Shown piece after piece: positions 8,365-16,668 of a DNA stretch of 39,670 bases. The notes beneath the pieces are model-generated. The model searched no databases. It worked only from the letters and a program-made list of their open reading frames with translations, and had not been told where the DNA came from. The number at the start of each line of letters is the position of its first letter. Position 1 is the first letter of the stretch. The position numbers were made by a program, and so were the translations under genes. Origin of the DNA: Brevibacterium permense. GTDB lineage: Bacteria; Actinomycetota; Actinomycetes; Actinomycetales; Brevibacteriaceae. The DNA lies in assembly GCF_013280495.1 (NCBI RefSeq), contig NZ_JABSSX010000018.1, positions 1 to 39,670 on the forward strand, written 5' to 3'.

Positions 8365-9669
8365 ATGAATGAATCACTCCCGGGACCGGATGTGGCCGCG
8401 ACGACAGCGGCCGACCTCGGCGACTTCGTCTGCGCATCTCCCAGCTCCTACCACGCGGTGGACACGGCAGCGAAACGCCTGGAGGAGGCCGGTTTCCTCC
8501 GCCTCGACGAGTCCGTTCCCTGGGTGCTGACGCCCGGAACCGGGCATTACGTCATCCGCGACGGCGCGCTCATCGCGTGGATGAATCCCACCGTCACCGA
8601 GGCCGCTCCCCGGTTCCGTGTGTTCGGTTCCCACACCGATTCCCCGGCGTTCAAACTCAAACCCGGCGGCGAGTTCACCGCCGAAGGCACCCGTCAGGTC
8701 GGGGTGGAGATCTACGGCGGGCCGCTGCTGAATTCGTGGCTCGATCGTGAGCTCGCCTTCGCGGGTCGACTCAGCCTCGCCGACGGCAGCATCGTGCTCG
8801 CCCGCACCGGGCCGATCGCCCGCATCCCGCAGCTCGCGATCCACCTCGACCGGCAGGTCAACGAGGGTCTGACCCTGGACAAGCAGCGTCACACCGCTCC
8901 CGTCATCGGCCTGGCCGACCTCGCCGAGGCGGACATCATCGAACTGCTCGCAGAGTCGGCCGGAGTCGATGCCGAGTCCGTCGTCGGCCACGATGTCTAC
9001 ACCATTCCCGTTCAGGAGCCGGCCCTCTTCGGTGCTGCGGACGAGTTCTTCGCCTCGCCGAGGCTGGACAACCTACTGTCCGTCCACGCCGGCGTCACCG
9101 CGCTCACCCAGCTCGATGCCGACGGGATCGACGGCATCCCTCTGTTCGCGGCGTTCGACCATGAGGAGATCGGGTCGAATTCGCGTTCGGGCGCGTGCGG
9201 TCCGTTCCTCGCCGATGTCACCGAGCGCATCGTCGCCTCCTTGCTGCCGCAGTCGACGCGCAGCGATTATCTTGCGTCGATGGCCACCTCGGTGTGTGTC
9301 TCCTCCGATGCCGGGCATGCTGCCCATCCGAACTATCCGGAACGGCACGACCCGCATGTCCGCCCCCGTCTCGGCGGCGGTCCCCTGCTCAAGCTCAACG
9401 CTCAGCAGCGCTACGCCACGGATGCGGTGGGCACCGCCGTGTGGTCGCAGGCGTGCGGGGCCGCAGGAGTCGAGTACCAGGATTTCGTGTCGAACAATGC
9501 GATGCCCTGCGGGTCGACGATCGGACCGCTGACCGCAACCCGACTCGGCATGACGACCGTCGATGTGGGTCCTGCCCTGTACTCGATGCATTCGGCCCGC
9601 GAAATGATCGCGGTCTCCGACGTCGTCGCCCTCGGAGCGGCTGCGAAGGCGTTCCTCCAGGGCAGCTGA
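8365..9669 (+). CDS. apeB: M18-family aminopeptidase
   Basis: This 434-residue dinuclear-zinc aminopeptidase removes N-terminal, often acidic, residues from peptides in the cytoplasm. The zinc and catalytic motifs are intact: GSHTDSPAFKLKP (His90, Asp92), FDHEEIGS (Asp265, Glu267, Glu268) and YSMHSAREM (His409). HPNYPERHDPHVRPRLGGGP and QRYATD are further family signatures. The length is usual for M18 (about 430). It is apparently monocistronic, reading away from the DUF1684 gene and toward the amidohydrolase, which has its own promoter. Together with pepO it gives the region two peptide-trimming enzymes, but no operon links them. Confidence 0.93.
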   Translation: MNESLPGPDVAATTAADLGDFVCASPSSYHAVDTAAKRLEEAGFLRLDESVPWVLTPGTGHYVIRDGALIAWMNPTVTEAAPRFRVFGSHTDSPAFKLKPGGEFTAEGTRQVGVEIYGGPLLNSWLDRELAFAGRLSLADGSIVLARTGPIARIPQLAIHLDRQVNEGLTLDKQRHTAPVIGLADLAEADIIELLAESAGVDAESVVGHDVYTIPVQEPALFGAADEFFASPRLDNLLSVHAGVTALTQLDADGIDGIPLFAAFDHEEIGSNSRSGACGPFLADVTERIVASLLPQSTRSDYLASMATSVCVSSDAGHAAHPNYPERHDPHVRPRLGGGPLLKLNAQQRYATDAVGTAVWSQACGAAGVEYQDFVSNNAMPCGSTIGPLTATRLGMTTVDVGPALYSMHSAREMIAVSDVVALGAAAKAFLQGS

Positions 9670-9720
9670 CAGCGGGACCCAGTTGCCGCGCCATTCGGAG
9701 CGTCCTTCCTTCCCTGACGT

Positions 9721-9784
9721 CGTTCAAGGCGTGGCGCGCCCATCGAACAGTACACAGATCGACAGACGCGCCACTCCTTGAACG
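9721..9784. repeat. Long inverted repeat upstream of the amidohydrolase gene
   Basis: CGTTCAAGG-C-GTGGCGCG (9721-9738) and CGCGCCAC-T-CCTTGAACG (9767-9784) are 18-nt inverted arms with a single mismatch and a 28-nt loop. The right arm contains TTGAAC (9778-9783), a possible -35 for the promoter at 9803, so a protein bound here or a hairpin could affect expression. It could also end transcription of the upstream M18 gene. Confidence 0.6.
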
Positions 9785-9802
9785 AGCGGTTCGAGGACGA
9801 TG

Positions 9803-9814
9803 TAGGTTGACGGC
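9803..9814 (+). promoter_or_regulatory. Leaderless-type promoter of the amidohydrolase gene
   Basis: TAGGTT (9803-9808), then GACGGC, then the ATG at 9815. A TTGAAC at 9778-9783 lies 19 nt upstream of the hexamer and overlaps the inverted repeat. No ribosome binding site is present. Confidence 0.5.
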
Positions 9815-10606
9815 ATGAGCGAACTCCAGCGTGCCTTCGACGCGCACCTGCACATCATCGATCCGAGCCATCCGCTGATCGAGAACAACGGCTATCTGCC
9901 CGTTCCGTTCACGGTCGCCGACTATCGCGCGCGACTGCAGAGCCTGCCCGAGGTCGGCGTCGAGATCGCCGGAGGTGCCGTCGTGTCCGGTTCGTTCCAG
10001 GGCTTCGACCAGGGGTACCTCATCGAGGCGCTGCGCCAGCTCGGCGACAACTATGTCGGCGTCACCCAGCTGCCGGAAGAGACCACCGATGATCAGATCC
10101 GACGCCTCGACGAGGCCGGCATCAAGGCACTGCGATTCAATATCGCCCGCGGCGGTTCGGCCACCCTCGACGCCCTCGACGGCTTTGCCCGACGAGTCCA
10201 TGACCTAGTCGGATGGCACGCCGAGCTCTATATCGACGCCCGAACGATCGCTGACGACCTCGCCGCACGCATCGCCTCACTTCCGGCGGTGAGCATCGAT
10301 CATCTGGGCATGCACGAGGACGGACTGTCCACCCTGCTGCGCCTCGTCGAGGCCGGAGTCAAGGTCAAGGCCACCGGTTTCGGCCGTGTGGAACTCGATC
10401 CCGCCGAGGTGGTCCGTCGCATCGTCGACACCGACCCGACCGCGCTGATGGTGGGGACGGATCTGCCGTCGACGCGGGCACGTCGCCACTTCGCCGACGC
10501 TGATTTCACGCTCCTTCGTCAGGTGCTCACCGCCGCCGAGGCGGACGCCGTGTTCTGGTCCAACGCGGCCCGGTTCTACGGCGTCGAGTCCGCATCCGCT
10601 GAGTAG
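9815..10606 (+). CDS. Amidohydrolase-family metal-dependent hydrolase (TIM barrel)
   Basis: This 263-residue protein resembles the COG3618-type amidohydrolases (lactonases and related 2-pyrone hydrolases). It opens with FDAHLHIIDPSHPL, where His11 and His13 form the first metal-binding pair. Later barrel-strand ends carry SIDHLGMHEDG and LMVGTDLPSTRARR, which place a conserved His and the terminal catalytic Asp. The substrate is not determinable; close homologues act on lactones or carboxylic acid derivatives. It starts at a leaderless-type ATG and ends 31 nt before the ABC-ATPase start. That gene has its own TAnnnT box, so co-transcription is possible but not required. Confidence 0.8.
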   Translation: MSELQRAFDAHLHIIDPSHPLIENNGYLPVPFTVADYRARLQSLPEVGVEIAGGAVVSGSFQGFDQGYLIEALRQLGDNYVGVTQLPEETTDDQIRRLDEAGIKALRFNIARGGSATLDALDGFARRVHDLVGWHAELYIDARTIADDLAARIASLPAVSIDHLGMHEDGLSTLLRLVEAGVKVKATGFGRVELDPAEVVRRIVDTDPTALMVGTDLPSTRARRHFADADFTLLRQVLTAAEADAVFWSNAARFYGVESASAE

Positions 10607-10624
10607 ACGTTCAGCTCCCGCCCG

Positions 10625-10637
10625 TAGCATGAGTGAC
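10625..10637 (+). promoter_or_regulatory. Leaderless-type promoter of the ABC-class ATPase gene
   Basis: TAGCAT (10625-10630) is followed by seven bases and the ATG at 10638. This layout argues for 10638 as the start rather than the in-frame ATG at 10629, which overlaps the hexamer. Confidence 0.45.
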
Positions 10638-12404
10638 ATGAGTTCACGCCAGTCGAATCTCGCCTCCACTCTGCATAACCTCGACGGTCGCAGCTACGGC
10701 AGTCTCAAGCAGATCCGCGGCCGCTACACATTCGGACCGGTCACCGTATTCATCGACCGGGTCCAGGCCGATCCCTTCGCTTCTCCGTCGAAGGTCCGGG
10801 TCCGCGTCGACCGTGCCGATGCGAAGTTCCCGCTCGACCTCACCACTGATCGCGCCGACCGCATCGCCGCCGCCGATTATCTGCTCCGGGCCGGCAACGA
10901 GGTGCTTGCGAAGCTCGATCAGCGCGCACTCATCCTCGGCCGCCCGGGGCAGGAGATCCTCGAGCGGACGAACATCCTCATCGATGACGCCGGGTTCGAG
11001 GCACGACTGCTCGTCAATCTGCCTGCGCGCGGCCGCCGCATCCTCGGCCACCAGGCAGCGGACATCCTCACCCGTGATCTGCCGGACTTCGCCGAACGGC
11101 TCTTCCTCTTCGACCGTTGGTCAGACGCCCCAGCAGGCAGCGGAGGGAACACTCACGCCCCATCAGCCAAGGGGCTCGCCGACCACGTCCAACTGCACCG
11201 GGATCAGCTGGAACTGCGCAGCCACCTCGGCGAAGCAGGACTCATCGGCTTCGTCGGCAACGGAGCGATTCTCCCGCGAAAATCCGGGGATTCGGATCTG
11301 CCGATGAAGTCCTCCGATGCGGTTGTCTTCACCTCCCCTCCCGAACTCGAGCATACGGTCGAACTCTCCAGCGGGCGCACCGTCGCCGGCATGGGCATCC
11401 CTCGCGGAGTCACCGTCATCGTCGGCGGCGGCTATCACGGCAAGTCGACGATTCTGCGCGCGCTCGAACGCGGCGTCTACCCGCATATCGCCGGCGACGG
11501 GCGCGAATGGGTCATCGGCGACCCGACTGCCACCTCCATTCGAGCCGAGGACGGTCGCGCCGTCACCGGCGACGACATCTCGGCGTTCATCAACAACCTA
11601 CCCTCGGGCTCTGACACGAGATTCTTCTCCACGACGAACGCCAGCGGGTCGACCTCGCAGGCGGCCAATCTCGTCGAAGCGATCGAGGCGGGCGCGAACA
11701 CCCTACTCATCGACGAGGACACTTCGGCGACGAACTTCATGATCCGCGACGAACGCATGCGTGCGCTCATCCCCGCCGAGCGGGAACCGATCACCCCGTT
11801 CGTCGACCGCGTCCGACCTCTGCTGACCGAGCAGGGCGTGTCCACGGTGCTCGTCGCCGGCGGATCGAGCGCATTCTTCGAAGTCGCCGACCACGTCATC
11901 GCGCTCGACGCCTATGTGCCCAAGGAAGTCACGGACCAAGCGCATGAGCTCGTCGGCATCACCGCAGCCGACCTCGAAACGGCTCCAACCGGCAGCGACC
12001 CGGACACCGGTTCAGATTCCCCCGCCGCCCACGCTTTCGCCGCCGCACCGCGTGTGCCGACGGCGAAGGCGCTGCGGCCGGCGGCGAAGACGAAGACCGC
12101 TCGAGCGAAGGGATCCGACCGGATCCAATTCGGCCGCGACTTCATCGACCTCATCGCCATCGCTCAGCTCGTCGACACGCAGCAGGCATCGGGAGTGGCC
12201 GAAGCCCTCGAATACCTCGCGGAGATCTTCGACGGACGCACTTCCCTGACCGAGGCGCTGGCCGAGGTCGAGGACATGCTCGACGCTGAGGGCCTCGACG
12301 GAATCACCGGCCACCGCGACCATCCGGGCCACCTGACCCGGCCGCGCAGGCAGGAGATCGCCGCCGCACTCAACCGCTACCGCGGCCTGAGCCTCGAACG
12401 CTGA
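10638..12404 (+). CDS. ABC-class P-loop ATPase (PF09818-type, predicted)
   Basis: This 588-residue protein has the layout of the 'predicted ATPase of the ABC class' family: an N-terminal RNA/DNA-binding-like region (SYGSLKQIRGRYTFGPVTVFID) and a Walker A, GGGYHGKSTI, with Lys269. A segment GSTSQAANLVEAIEAGANTL serves as the family's signature-like loop before the Walker B LLIDEDTSATNFMIRD. VLVAGGSSAFFEVADHVIALD forms the switch region. The related trypanosome protein MRB1590 binds RNA, but the bacterial role is unknown. An Ala/Pro/Lys-rich linker (about residues 440-495) joins the ATPase to a helical C-terminus. The stop lies within a 19-nt tandem repeat. Confidence 0.85.
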   Translation: MSSRQSNLASTLHNLDGRSYGSLKQIRGRYTFGPVTVFIDRVQADPFASPSKVRVRVDRADAKFPLDLTTDRADRIAAADYLLRAGNEVLAKLDQRALILGRPGQEILERTNILIDDAGFEARLLVNLPARGRRILGHQAADILTRDLPDFAERLFLFDRWSDAPAGSGGNTHAPSAKGLADHVQLHRDQLELRSHLGEAGLIGFVGNGAILPRKSGDSDLPMKSSDAVVFTSPPELEHTVELSSGRTVAGMGIPRGVTVIVGGGYHGKSTILRALERGVYPHIAGDGREWVIGDPTATSIRAEDGRAVTGDDISAFINNLPSGSDTRFFSTTNASGSTSQAANLVEAIEAGANTLLIDEDTSATNFMIRDERMRALIPAEREPITPFVDRVRPLLTEQGVSTVLVAGGSSAFFEVADHVIALDAYVPKEVTDQAHELVGITAADLETAPTGSDPDTGSDSPAAHAFAAAPRVPTAKALRPAAKTKTARAKGSDRIQFGRDFIDLIAIAQLVDTQQASGVAEALEYLAEIFDGRTSLTEALAEVEDMLDAEGLDGITGHRDHPGHLTRPRRQEIAAALNRYRGLSLER

Positions 12405-12467
12405 GCCGAACCTCGAACGCTGAGAAGGGCCTCGAGCCTTGACCCGAATCTCAATCGTTGAACTGAA
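12392..12467. repeat. Tandem 19-nt repeat, four units, at the ATPase stop codon
   Basis: Units at 12392-12410, 12411-12429, 12430-12448 and 12449-12467 follow the pattern CCTCGAACGCTGAGCCGAA with growing divergence, and a fifth begins CCTCG at 12468. Each unit carries a TGA, and the first contains the real stop. The first two units are identical over the first 14 bases, suggesting stepwise duplication of the gene's 3' end. Confidence 0.75.
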
Positions 12468-12475
12468 CCTCGCCC

Positions 12476-14941
12476 CTATCCGTTCAGCAGCCCAACAAGC
12501 TCGGCGGCCGTGCCGACTGGCAGCGAGCACGAGGTCCCGCGGCACACGATCGCCGTCCCCGCGGGGACTTCGACCTCCCGACCGTTCGGTCCTGGCACCC
12601 CAGTCGAGGCCGTGAGCAGAGTGAGCGACGGATGCTTGGCCGCGATGCTTCGCAGCCCATCGTCGACGGTGGCGACCCGCACGGGAGACAGGGCCCGCTC
12701 GGCCTGCCACAGCGCGTGCCCGCACCCGCGCGGAGCCTGCCCGGCCAGCGCCAGATAGACCCCGAGCAGCCGGTCCCGAACCTCCAACAGCCGTCCGGTA
12801 TCCGGCGCGGCCGCCGTGCCCGAAGGCTCCGCCTCACCCGATGGCTCTGCCGCCCTCGATTCCGAACCGCCGGATGTCGCGGCCTCGACGCCGAGTTCGG
12901 CGAGCAGCAGCACCGCCTCGGCGGCCGCCGATCGTCCCGAAGGAACCGTATTGTCGACAGGGTCTGCTGACTTCACGTCGATGATCCCGTCACCGAGCGA
13001 ATCGACCGCTTCGAGGACCCCGTCGCCCCGCTCGGAGGTGAAGAGGTTGAGCATCGTCGCACCGAGGTCGACCAGATCATCCACCCTCACCGAGGCGGCC
13101 CCATCCGACAGCTGCCGGACCGTGATCCCAGCGGTGATGAGTTGAGCCCAATCGGCGAGCCCGCCCTTTCCGGGGCCGGCCACACCTTCGGTGAAGGAGC
13201 GCCGCACATCGAATCCAGCCGGTCCGGCCGCGTCCACCGGCTCGGATGCTCCCACCCGCTCGAATCGGTCGTGCATCGCCTGCCAGAACTGCACCGCGAT
13301 CTTCCCCCACTCAGCAGAAGGCACACCGGCGGACTTCGCGCCGACCGATCCCGCAGCCGCCGAATCCGCATCATCCAGGTCTCCGCGGGCCGCACCATCT
13401 GCATTCTCATCGTCGGCACCCATATAAAGGGCCGCCTCGGCGAGGGCGGCGATGGCCAGGGAATTCCATTCGGTGATGATCTTCGTATCGCGGGCCGGCT
13501 GGGACCGGCGAGCGCGCAGCTGCTCGAGCACCTCGCGCTGATGCCTCGTCGCCTCGATGTCCCACGGCGCGGGGTGCTCGGCGTCGAAGGGCACGTCCTC
13601 CATGCCGAGCCAGTCGATGATGCGCACGGCCGCGACCACCTGGCCGGACAGCTCGCCCCCGGCCGGCGAATCGACAAGTCCGAGCAGACCTGCCTGCCCC
13701 GCCTCCGCGAATTCTTCGGGAGTGAACACATAGGCGGCGCCCTCTTCGGAGACACCCGCCGAATTGAGCGAATCCGCATCGAGCGCGGCGATGAATCCGT
13801 CATCGGTCGACAGGTCGCTGATCAGGAAGTTCGCGGTGTCGGCAATCTCGCGTTCGGCCAGGGCGAGCCATTTCGACCCCGGGTCCAGGGCGCGTTCGAC
13901 CTTCGCCCAGGCGACGACCGCGCGCAGGTAGAGGGAGTTGTCGTAGAGCATCTTCTCGAAGTGCGGCACGAACCATTGTCGGTCGACGCTGTAGCGGGCG
14001 ATCCCGCCGCGCACCTGGTCGCGCATGCCACCGGAAGCGATCCGCGCCAGTGTCGAACGCACGGCGATGAGGCAGTCGAGGACGAGTTCACCGGTCAGGT
14101 GTCCGTCGGCGCCGAGCCAGCCGAGCCGTCCCTCGGCCCGGACCCGATCCATCGGGTGCTCCCCGGCCCCCACCCCGTTCGCCGAGGTGGTCCCGCCCGT
14201 TCCCGGGCGCGCCGAAGCGCCGTCGTCCGCCCGCTCACCCGCCGAGGCGGTCCCACCCAAGCGCACGAACGCTGCGAGGAGCTGGAGGACATTCATCATC
14301 GGCGGGAACTTCGGGGCACCGCCGAACCCACCCCAGGCCGGATCGTACGAATCGAGCAGCGCTGCGGCGGCGGAATCGAGCTCGTCGGGGGTCAGGGACT
14401 CCGCGGCCGCCTCGGCGGGGAGCGCACTGGACACGGCATCGGCCATCTCGGCCAGCCCGCGGTCCATCCGGGCCGTCATCTGGTTGACCTCGTCGCGGCG
14501 GTCAGTCCACGTCGCCGATACGGCCGAGAGCACCTGTGTGAATGCGGGCAGATTGCCCCGCGGCGCGGGCGGGAAGTAAGTGCCGGCGTAGAAGGGGCTG
14601 CCGGCAGGTGTGGCGAAGATCGTCATCGGCCATCCGCCTTGGCCGGTCATCGCCTGCAGGGCGTTCATGTAGTAAGCGTCGATGTCCGGCAGTTCCTCCC
14701 GGTCGATCTTCACGGGCACGAACCGGTCGTTCATCACCGCCGCGACCGCTTCGTCCTCGAAGGATTCGTGTGCCATGACGTGGCACCAGTGGCAGGTGGA
14801 GTAGCCGATCGAGATGAGGAGGGGGACGTCACGGCGGGCCGCCTCGGCGAGGGTCTCCTGTGACCACATCCGCCAGTCCACGGGATTGTCGGCATGCGCG
14901 CGCAGGTAGGGGCTGGTCGAGTCGGCGAGTTCGTTCGGCAT
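12476..14941 (-). CDS. Thioredoxin-domain protein of the YyaL/SPATA20 (DUF255) family
   Basis: This 821-residue protein has an N-terminal thioredoxin-like domain starting NELADSTSPYLRAHADNPVDW, with a CxxC-type site in STCHWCHVM (Cys50, Cys53). A long (alpha/alpha) toroid region related to glycosidases follows (GGIARYSVDRQWFVPHFEKM, YDNSLYLRAV). Biochemical function is unsettled: homologues include human SPATA20 and B. subtilis YyaL. At least three low-complexity Ala/Gly/Asp/Ser-rich stretches (about residues 235-270, 520-550 and 680-715) lengthen it beyond the usual 650-700. The ATG at 14941 has no good ribosome binding site. It is convergent with the ATPase gene and divergent from the membrane protein gene. 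Confidence 0.88.
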   Translation of the reverse strand: MPNELADSTSPYLRAHADNPVDWRMWSQETLAEAARRDVPLLISIGYSTCHWCHVMAHESFEDEAVAAVMNDRFVPVKIDREELPDIDAYYMNALQAMTGQGGWPMTIFATPAGSPFYAGTYFPPAPRGNLPAFTQVLSAVSATWTDRRDEVNQMTARMDRGLAEMADAVSSALPAEAAAESLTPDELDSAAAALLDSYDPAWGGFGGAPKFPPMMNVLQLLAAFVRLGGTASAGERADDGASARPGTGGTTSANGVGAGEHPMDRVRAEGRLGWLGADGHLTGELVLDCLIAVRSTLARIASGGMRDQVRGGIARYSVDRQWFVPHFEKMLYDNSLYLRAVVAWAKVERALDPGSKWLALAEREIADTANFLISDLSTDDGFIAALDADSLNSAGVSEEGAAYVFTPEEFAEAGQAGLLGLVDSPAGGELSGQVVAAVRIIDWLGMEDVPFDAEHPAPWDIEATRHQREVLEQLRARRSQPARDTKIITEWNSLAIAALAEAALYMGADDENADGAARGDLDDADSAAAGSVGAKSAGVPSAEWGKIAVQFWQAMHDRFERVGASEPVDAAGPAGFDVRRSFTEGVAGPGKGGLADWAQLITAGITVRQLSDGAASVRVDDLVDLGATMLNLFTSERGDGVLEAVDSLGDGIIDVKSADPVDNTVPSGRSAAAEAVLLLAELGVEAATSGGSESRAAEPSGEAEPSGTAAAPDTGRLLEVRDRLLGVYLALAGQAPRGCGHALWQAERALSPVRVATVDDGLRSIAAKHPSLTLLTASTGVPGPNGREVEVPAGTAIVCRGTSCSLPVGTAAELVGLLNG

Positions 14942-15053
14942 GCCCCCAGCGTCTCACTTCGAGCGATCGCGTGCGAGGTCATCTCCCGTCGGCCGACCGA
15001 GATCTTCTCACGCGAACCGACAAGGAGGCTAGTTTTTATGGGAGCATGCGGCC

Positions 15054-16007
15054 ATGACCACCGCACCGAACACCGACGCCAATGACCCGAGAATCGGCCT
15101 CGACAGCCGCAGAATAGCCATCACTATCGTTGCCGCCGTCATCTTCCTCGTCACGTGGATCGGCGCAGGGCTCCTCGAGGTCAAGGCTCAAGACTCCTAC
15201 GTGTCGTCACCCGGTCCGAGCCTCCTGCGCCTCGCGCTCATCGCGGTCTCCGGCGCCGCCGCGATCACGATCGCCCGCGGTCTTCGCCCGATCCCCCGCA
15301 GCGTGTTCATCGTCATCACAGTGTTCCTCTGCGCCGTCGAAGCGCTCAAGTCGATCTTCACCATCGACACGTTCGGTGCCGACTCCGGCGTGCTGGCCGA
15401 CAATCCCGCACTCACTACAGCCTTGGGCGCCGTGAGCTTCATCGTGGCGGTGGCTTTCCCGATCGTTGTGGCCCTTGCCCTGGCCGCGGTCACGGCCCAA
15501 CTCGTCCCCGTCGCCGAGGCGGCCGCCCCCGCTGTCATCCGCCGCCGTTCCCGTGCCGCCGCCATCGGGTTGTTCGCTGCGACCGGAATCGTTTTCCTCG
15601 TCTGGTTGCTGCGAACCATGTTCGTCGACGCCATGTTCCTGTTCGAGTACGGTGATGCCGTCAATGCTCTGGGCGCCGCAGTCGGGCCTGTTTCTGCCAT
15701 CGCCGCCCTGCGGGTCATCGCCGAGGCTCGGTCGCTGCCGGCCGATGAACCGGCCGTCGGTCCGGCTCTGTCCGGCACCACACCCCGATCTGCTCGCACT
15801 CTGGCGTTCGTCGTCATCGCCTGCGGGCTGCACCTGTGCTGGGAGTCGACCATACTGGCGATCGGATATCCACCGGCCTCCACCCTGGGATACTCGGGCT
15901 GGGTTGTCTCCATGTTCGGCCTCGTCCTCGGCAGTCTCGTGCTCGCGGTCCGCACACTCAACTGCGCTCCGACCGGTGACATCGCCCCGACCGCGGAAGC
16001 CGGTTGA
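15054..16007 (+). CDS. Integral membrane protein of unknown function
   Basis: This 317-residue protein is almost entirely hydrophobic helices. I count about eight: IAITIVAAVIFLVTWIGAGL, LLRLALIAVSGAAAITIA, VFIVITVFLCAVEAL, a long pair around residues 120-155, AAAIGLFAATGIVFLVWLL, NALGAAVGPVSAIAAL, TLAFVVIACGLHLCWES and GWVVSMFGLVLGSLVLAV. Short charged loops separate them, and I see no transporter or enzyme signature. GGAG lies about 9 nt before the ATG. It stands alone, divergent from the YyaL-like gene and followed after about 110 nt by the palindrome in front of the PPOX gene. I do not recognise its family. Confidence 0.75.
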   Translation: MTTAPNTDANDPRIGLDSRRIAITIVAAVIFLVTWIGAGLLEVKAQDSYVSSPGPSLLRLALIAVSGAAAITIARGLRPIPRSVFIVITVFLCAVEALKSIFTIDTFGADSGVLADNPALTTALGAVSFIVAVAFPIVVALALAAVTAQLVPVAEAAAPAVIRRRSRAAAIGLFAATGIVFLVWLLRTMFVDAMFLFEYGDAVNALGAAVGPVSAIAALRVIAEARSLPADEPAVGPALSGTTPRSARTLAFVVIACGLHLCWESTILAIGYPPASTLGYSGWVVSMFGLVLGSLVLAVRTLNCAPTGDIAPTAEAG

Positions 16008-16118
16008 GCGACAAGCTCTGCTCAGGCGAGCAGCCGACCGCCCAAACCTGAGCCGGACCATCTGCCGAGACGGCATCATCCGCGTCGCAGCTCCCTCTTC
16101 CCCCCGCATCCGGCATTC

Positions 16119-16135
16119 TTCTACACTATGTAGAA
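16119..16135. promoter_or_regulatory. Perfect palindrome in the promoter of the PPOX-fold gene (candidate operator)
   Basis: TTCTACA-CTA-TGTAGAA is a perfect 7+3+7 inverted repeat 57 nt upstream of the ATG at 16192. It contains TACACT, a possible -10. A repressor bound here would block the start site. The TACA..TGTA core recalls BlaI/MecI-type operators, but the spacing differs and no such regulator is in the window. Confidence 0.5.
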
Positions 16136-16191
16136 CTCAGTGGAGAGGGAACCGATCCCGGTGCCCGCCGCTGGGAGACAGGAGAACGACA

Positions 16192-16644
16192 ATGAACGCC
16201 GAATCACCCTGGACGCTCGACGCCACGGACTGCTGGGACTTCCTGCGATCCACCTCCGTCGGTCGCCTGGCCGTCATCGTCGATGGTGCCCCGGAGATCT
16301 TCCCGGTGAACTTCACCGTCGAACATTCCGCACTCGTCATCCGCACCGGCGATGGCACGAAGATCGACGCCGTCCGCGGCCATCCCCGCGTCGCCTTCGA
16401 AATCGACGGCGTCGACGGGCAGACCGCGTTCAGCGTCGTCGTCAAAGGCGACGCGAAGGAGATCAAGGCTCCCGACGAACTGCGCGACACCGTCTCCCTC
16501 GACGTCTCCCCGCTGCAGGCCGGGACGAAGAATCATTTCGTCCGGGTCCTCGCCGAGGAGGTCACCGGCAGGAGCTTCCCGGTGACCGATCCCGCGACGT
16601 GGAGGTCAGCGCTGCGCGACGTGGCACGTGCACCGCACGAGTGA
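16192..16644 (+). CDS. Pyridoxamine 5'-phosphate oxidase-fold (PPOX/NimA-like) flavoprotein
   Basis: This small split-barrel protein of 150 residues is typical of PPOX-family flavin or F420-binding proteins. It shows the family order: a helix with CWDFLRSTSVGRLAVIVDG, the strand PEIFPVNFTVEHSALVIRT, GTKIDAVRGHPRVAFEID and VVVKGDAKEI. The reaction is unknown; related proteins reduce nitroimidazoles or bind FMN/F420. ACAGGAG lies 8 nt before the ATG at 16192. An upstream perfect palindrome overlapping a -10-like hexamer suggests induced expression. The gene ends 24 nt before the convergent glycerophosphodiesterase gene. Confidence 0.8.
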   Translation: MNAESPWTLDATDCWDFLRSTSVGRLAVIVDGAPEIFPVNFTVEHSALVIRTGDGTKIDAVRGHPRVAFEIDGVDGQTAFSVVVKGDAKEIKAPDELRDTVSLDVSPLQAGTKNHFVRVLAEEVTGRSFPVTDPATWRSALRDVARAPHE

Positions 16645-16668
16645 CCCCGTCGACCGGCACTTCCTCGA

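Noticed and set aside
13142..14863. 573-codon plus-strand frame opposite the YyaL-like gene
   Set aside because: Antisense shadow; composition follows the complementary codons and no motif is present.
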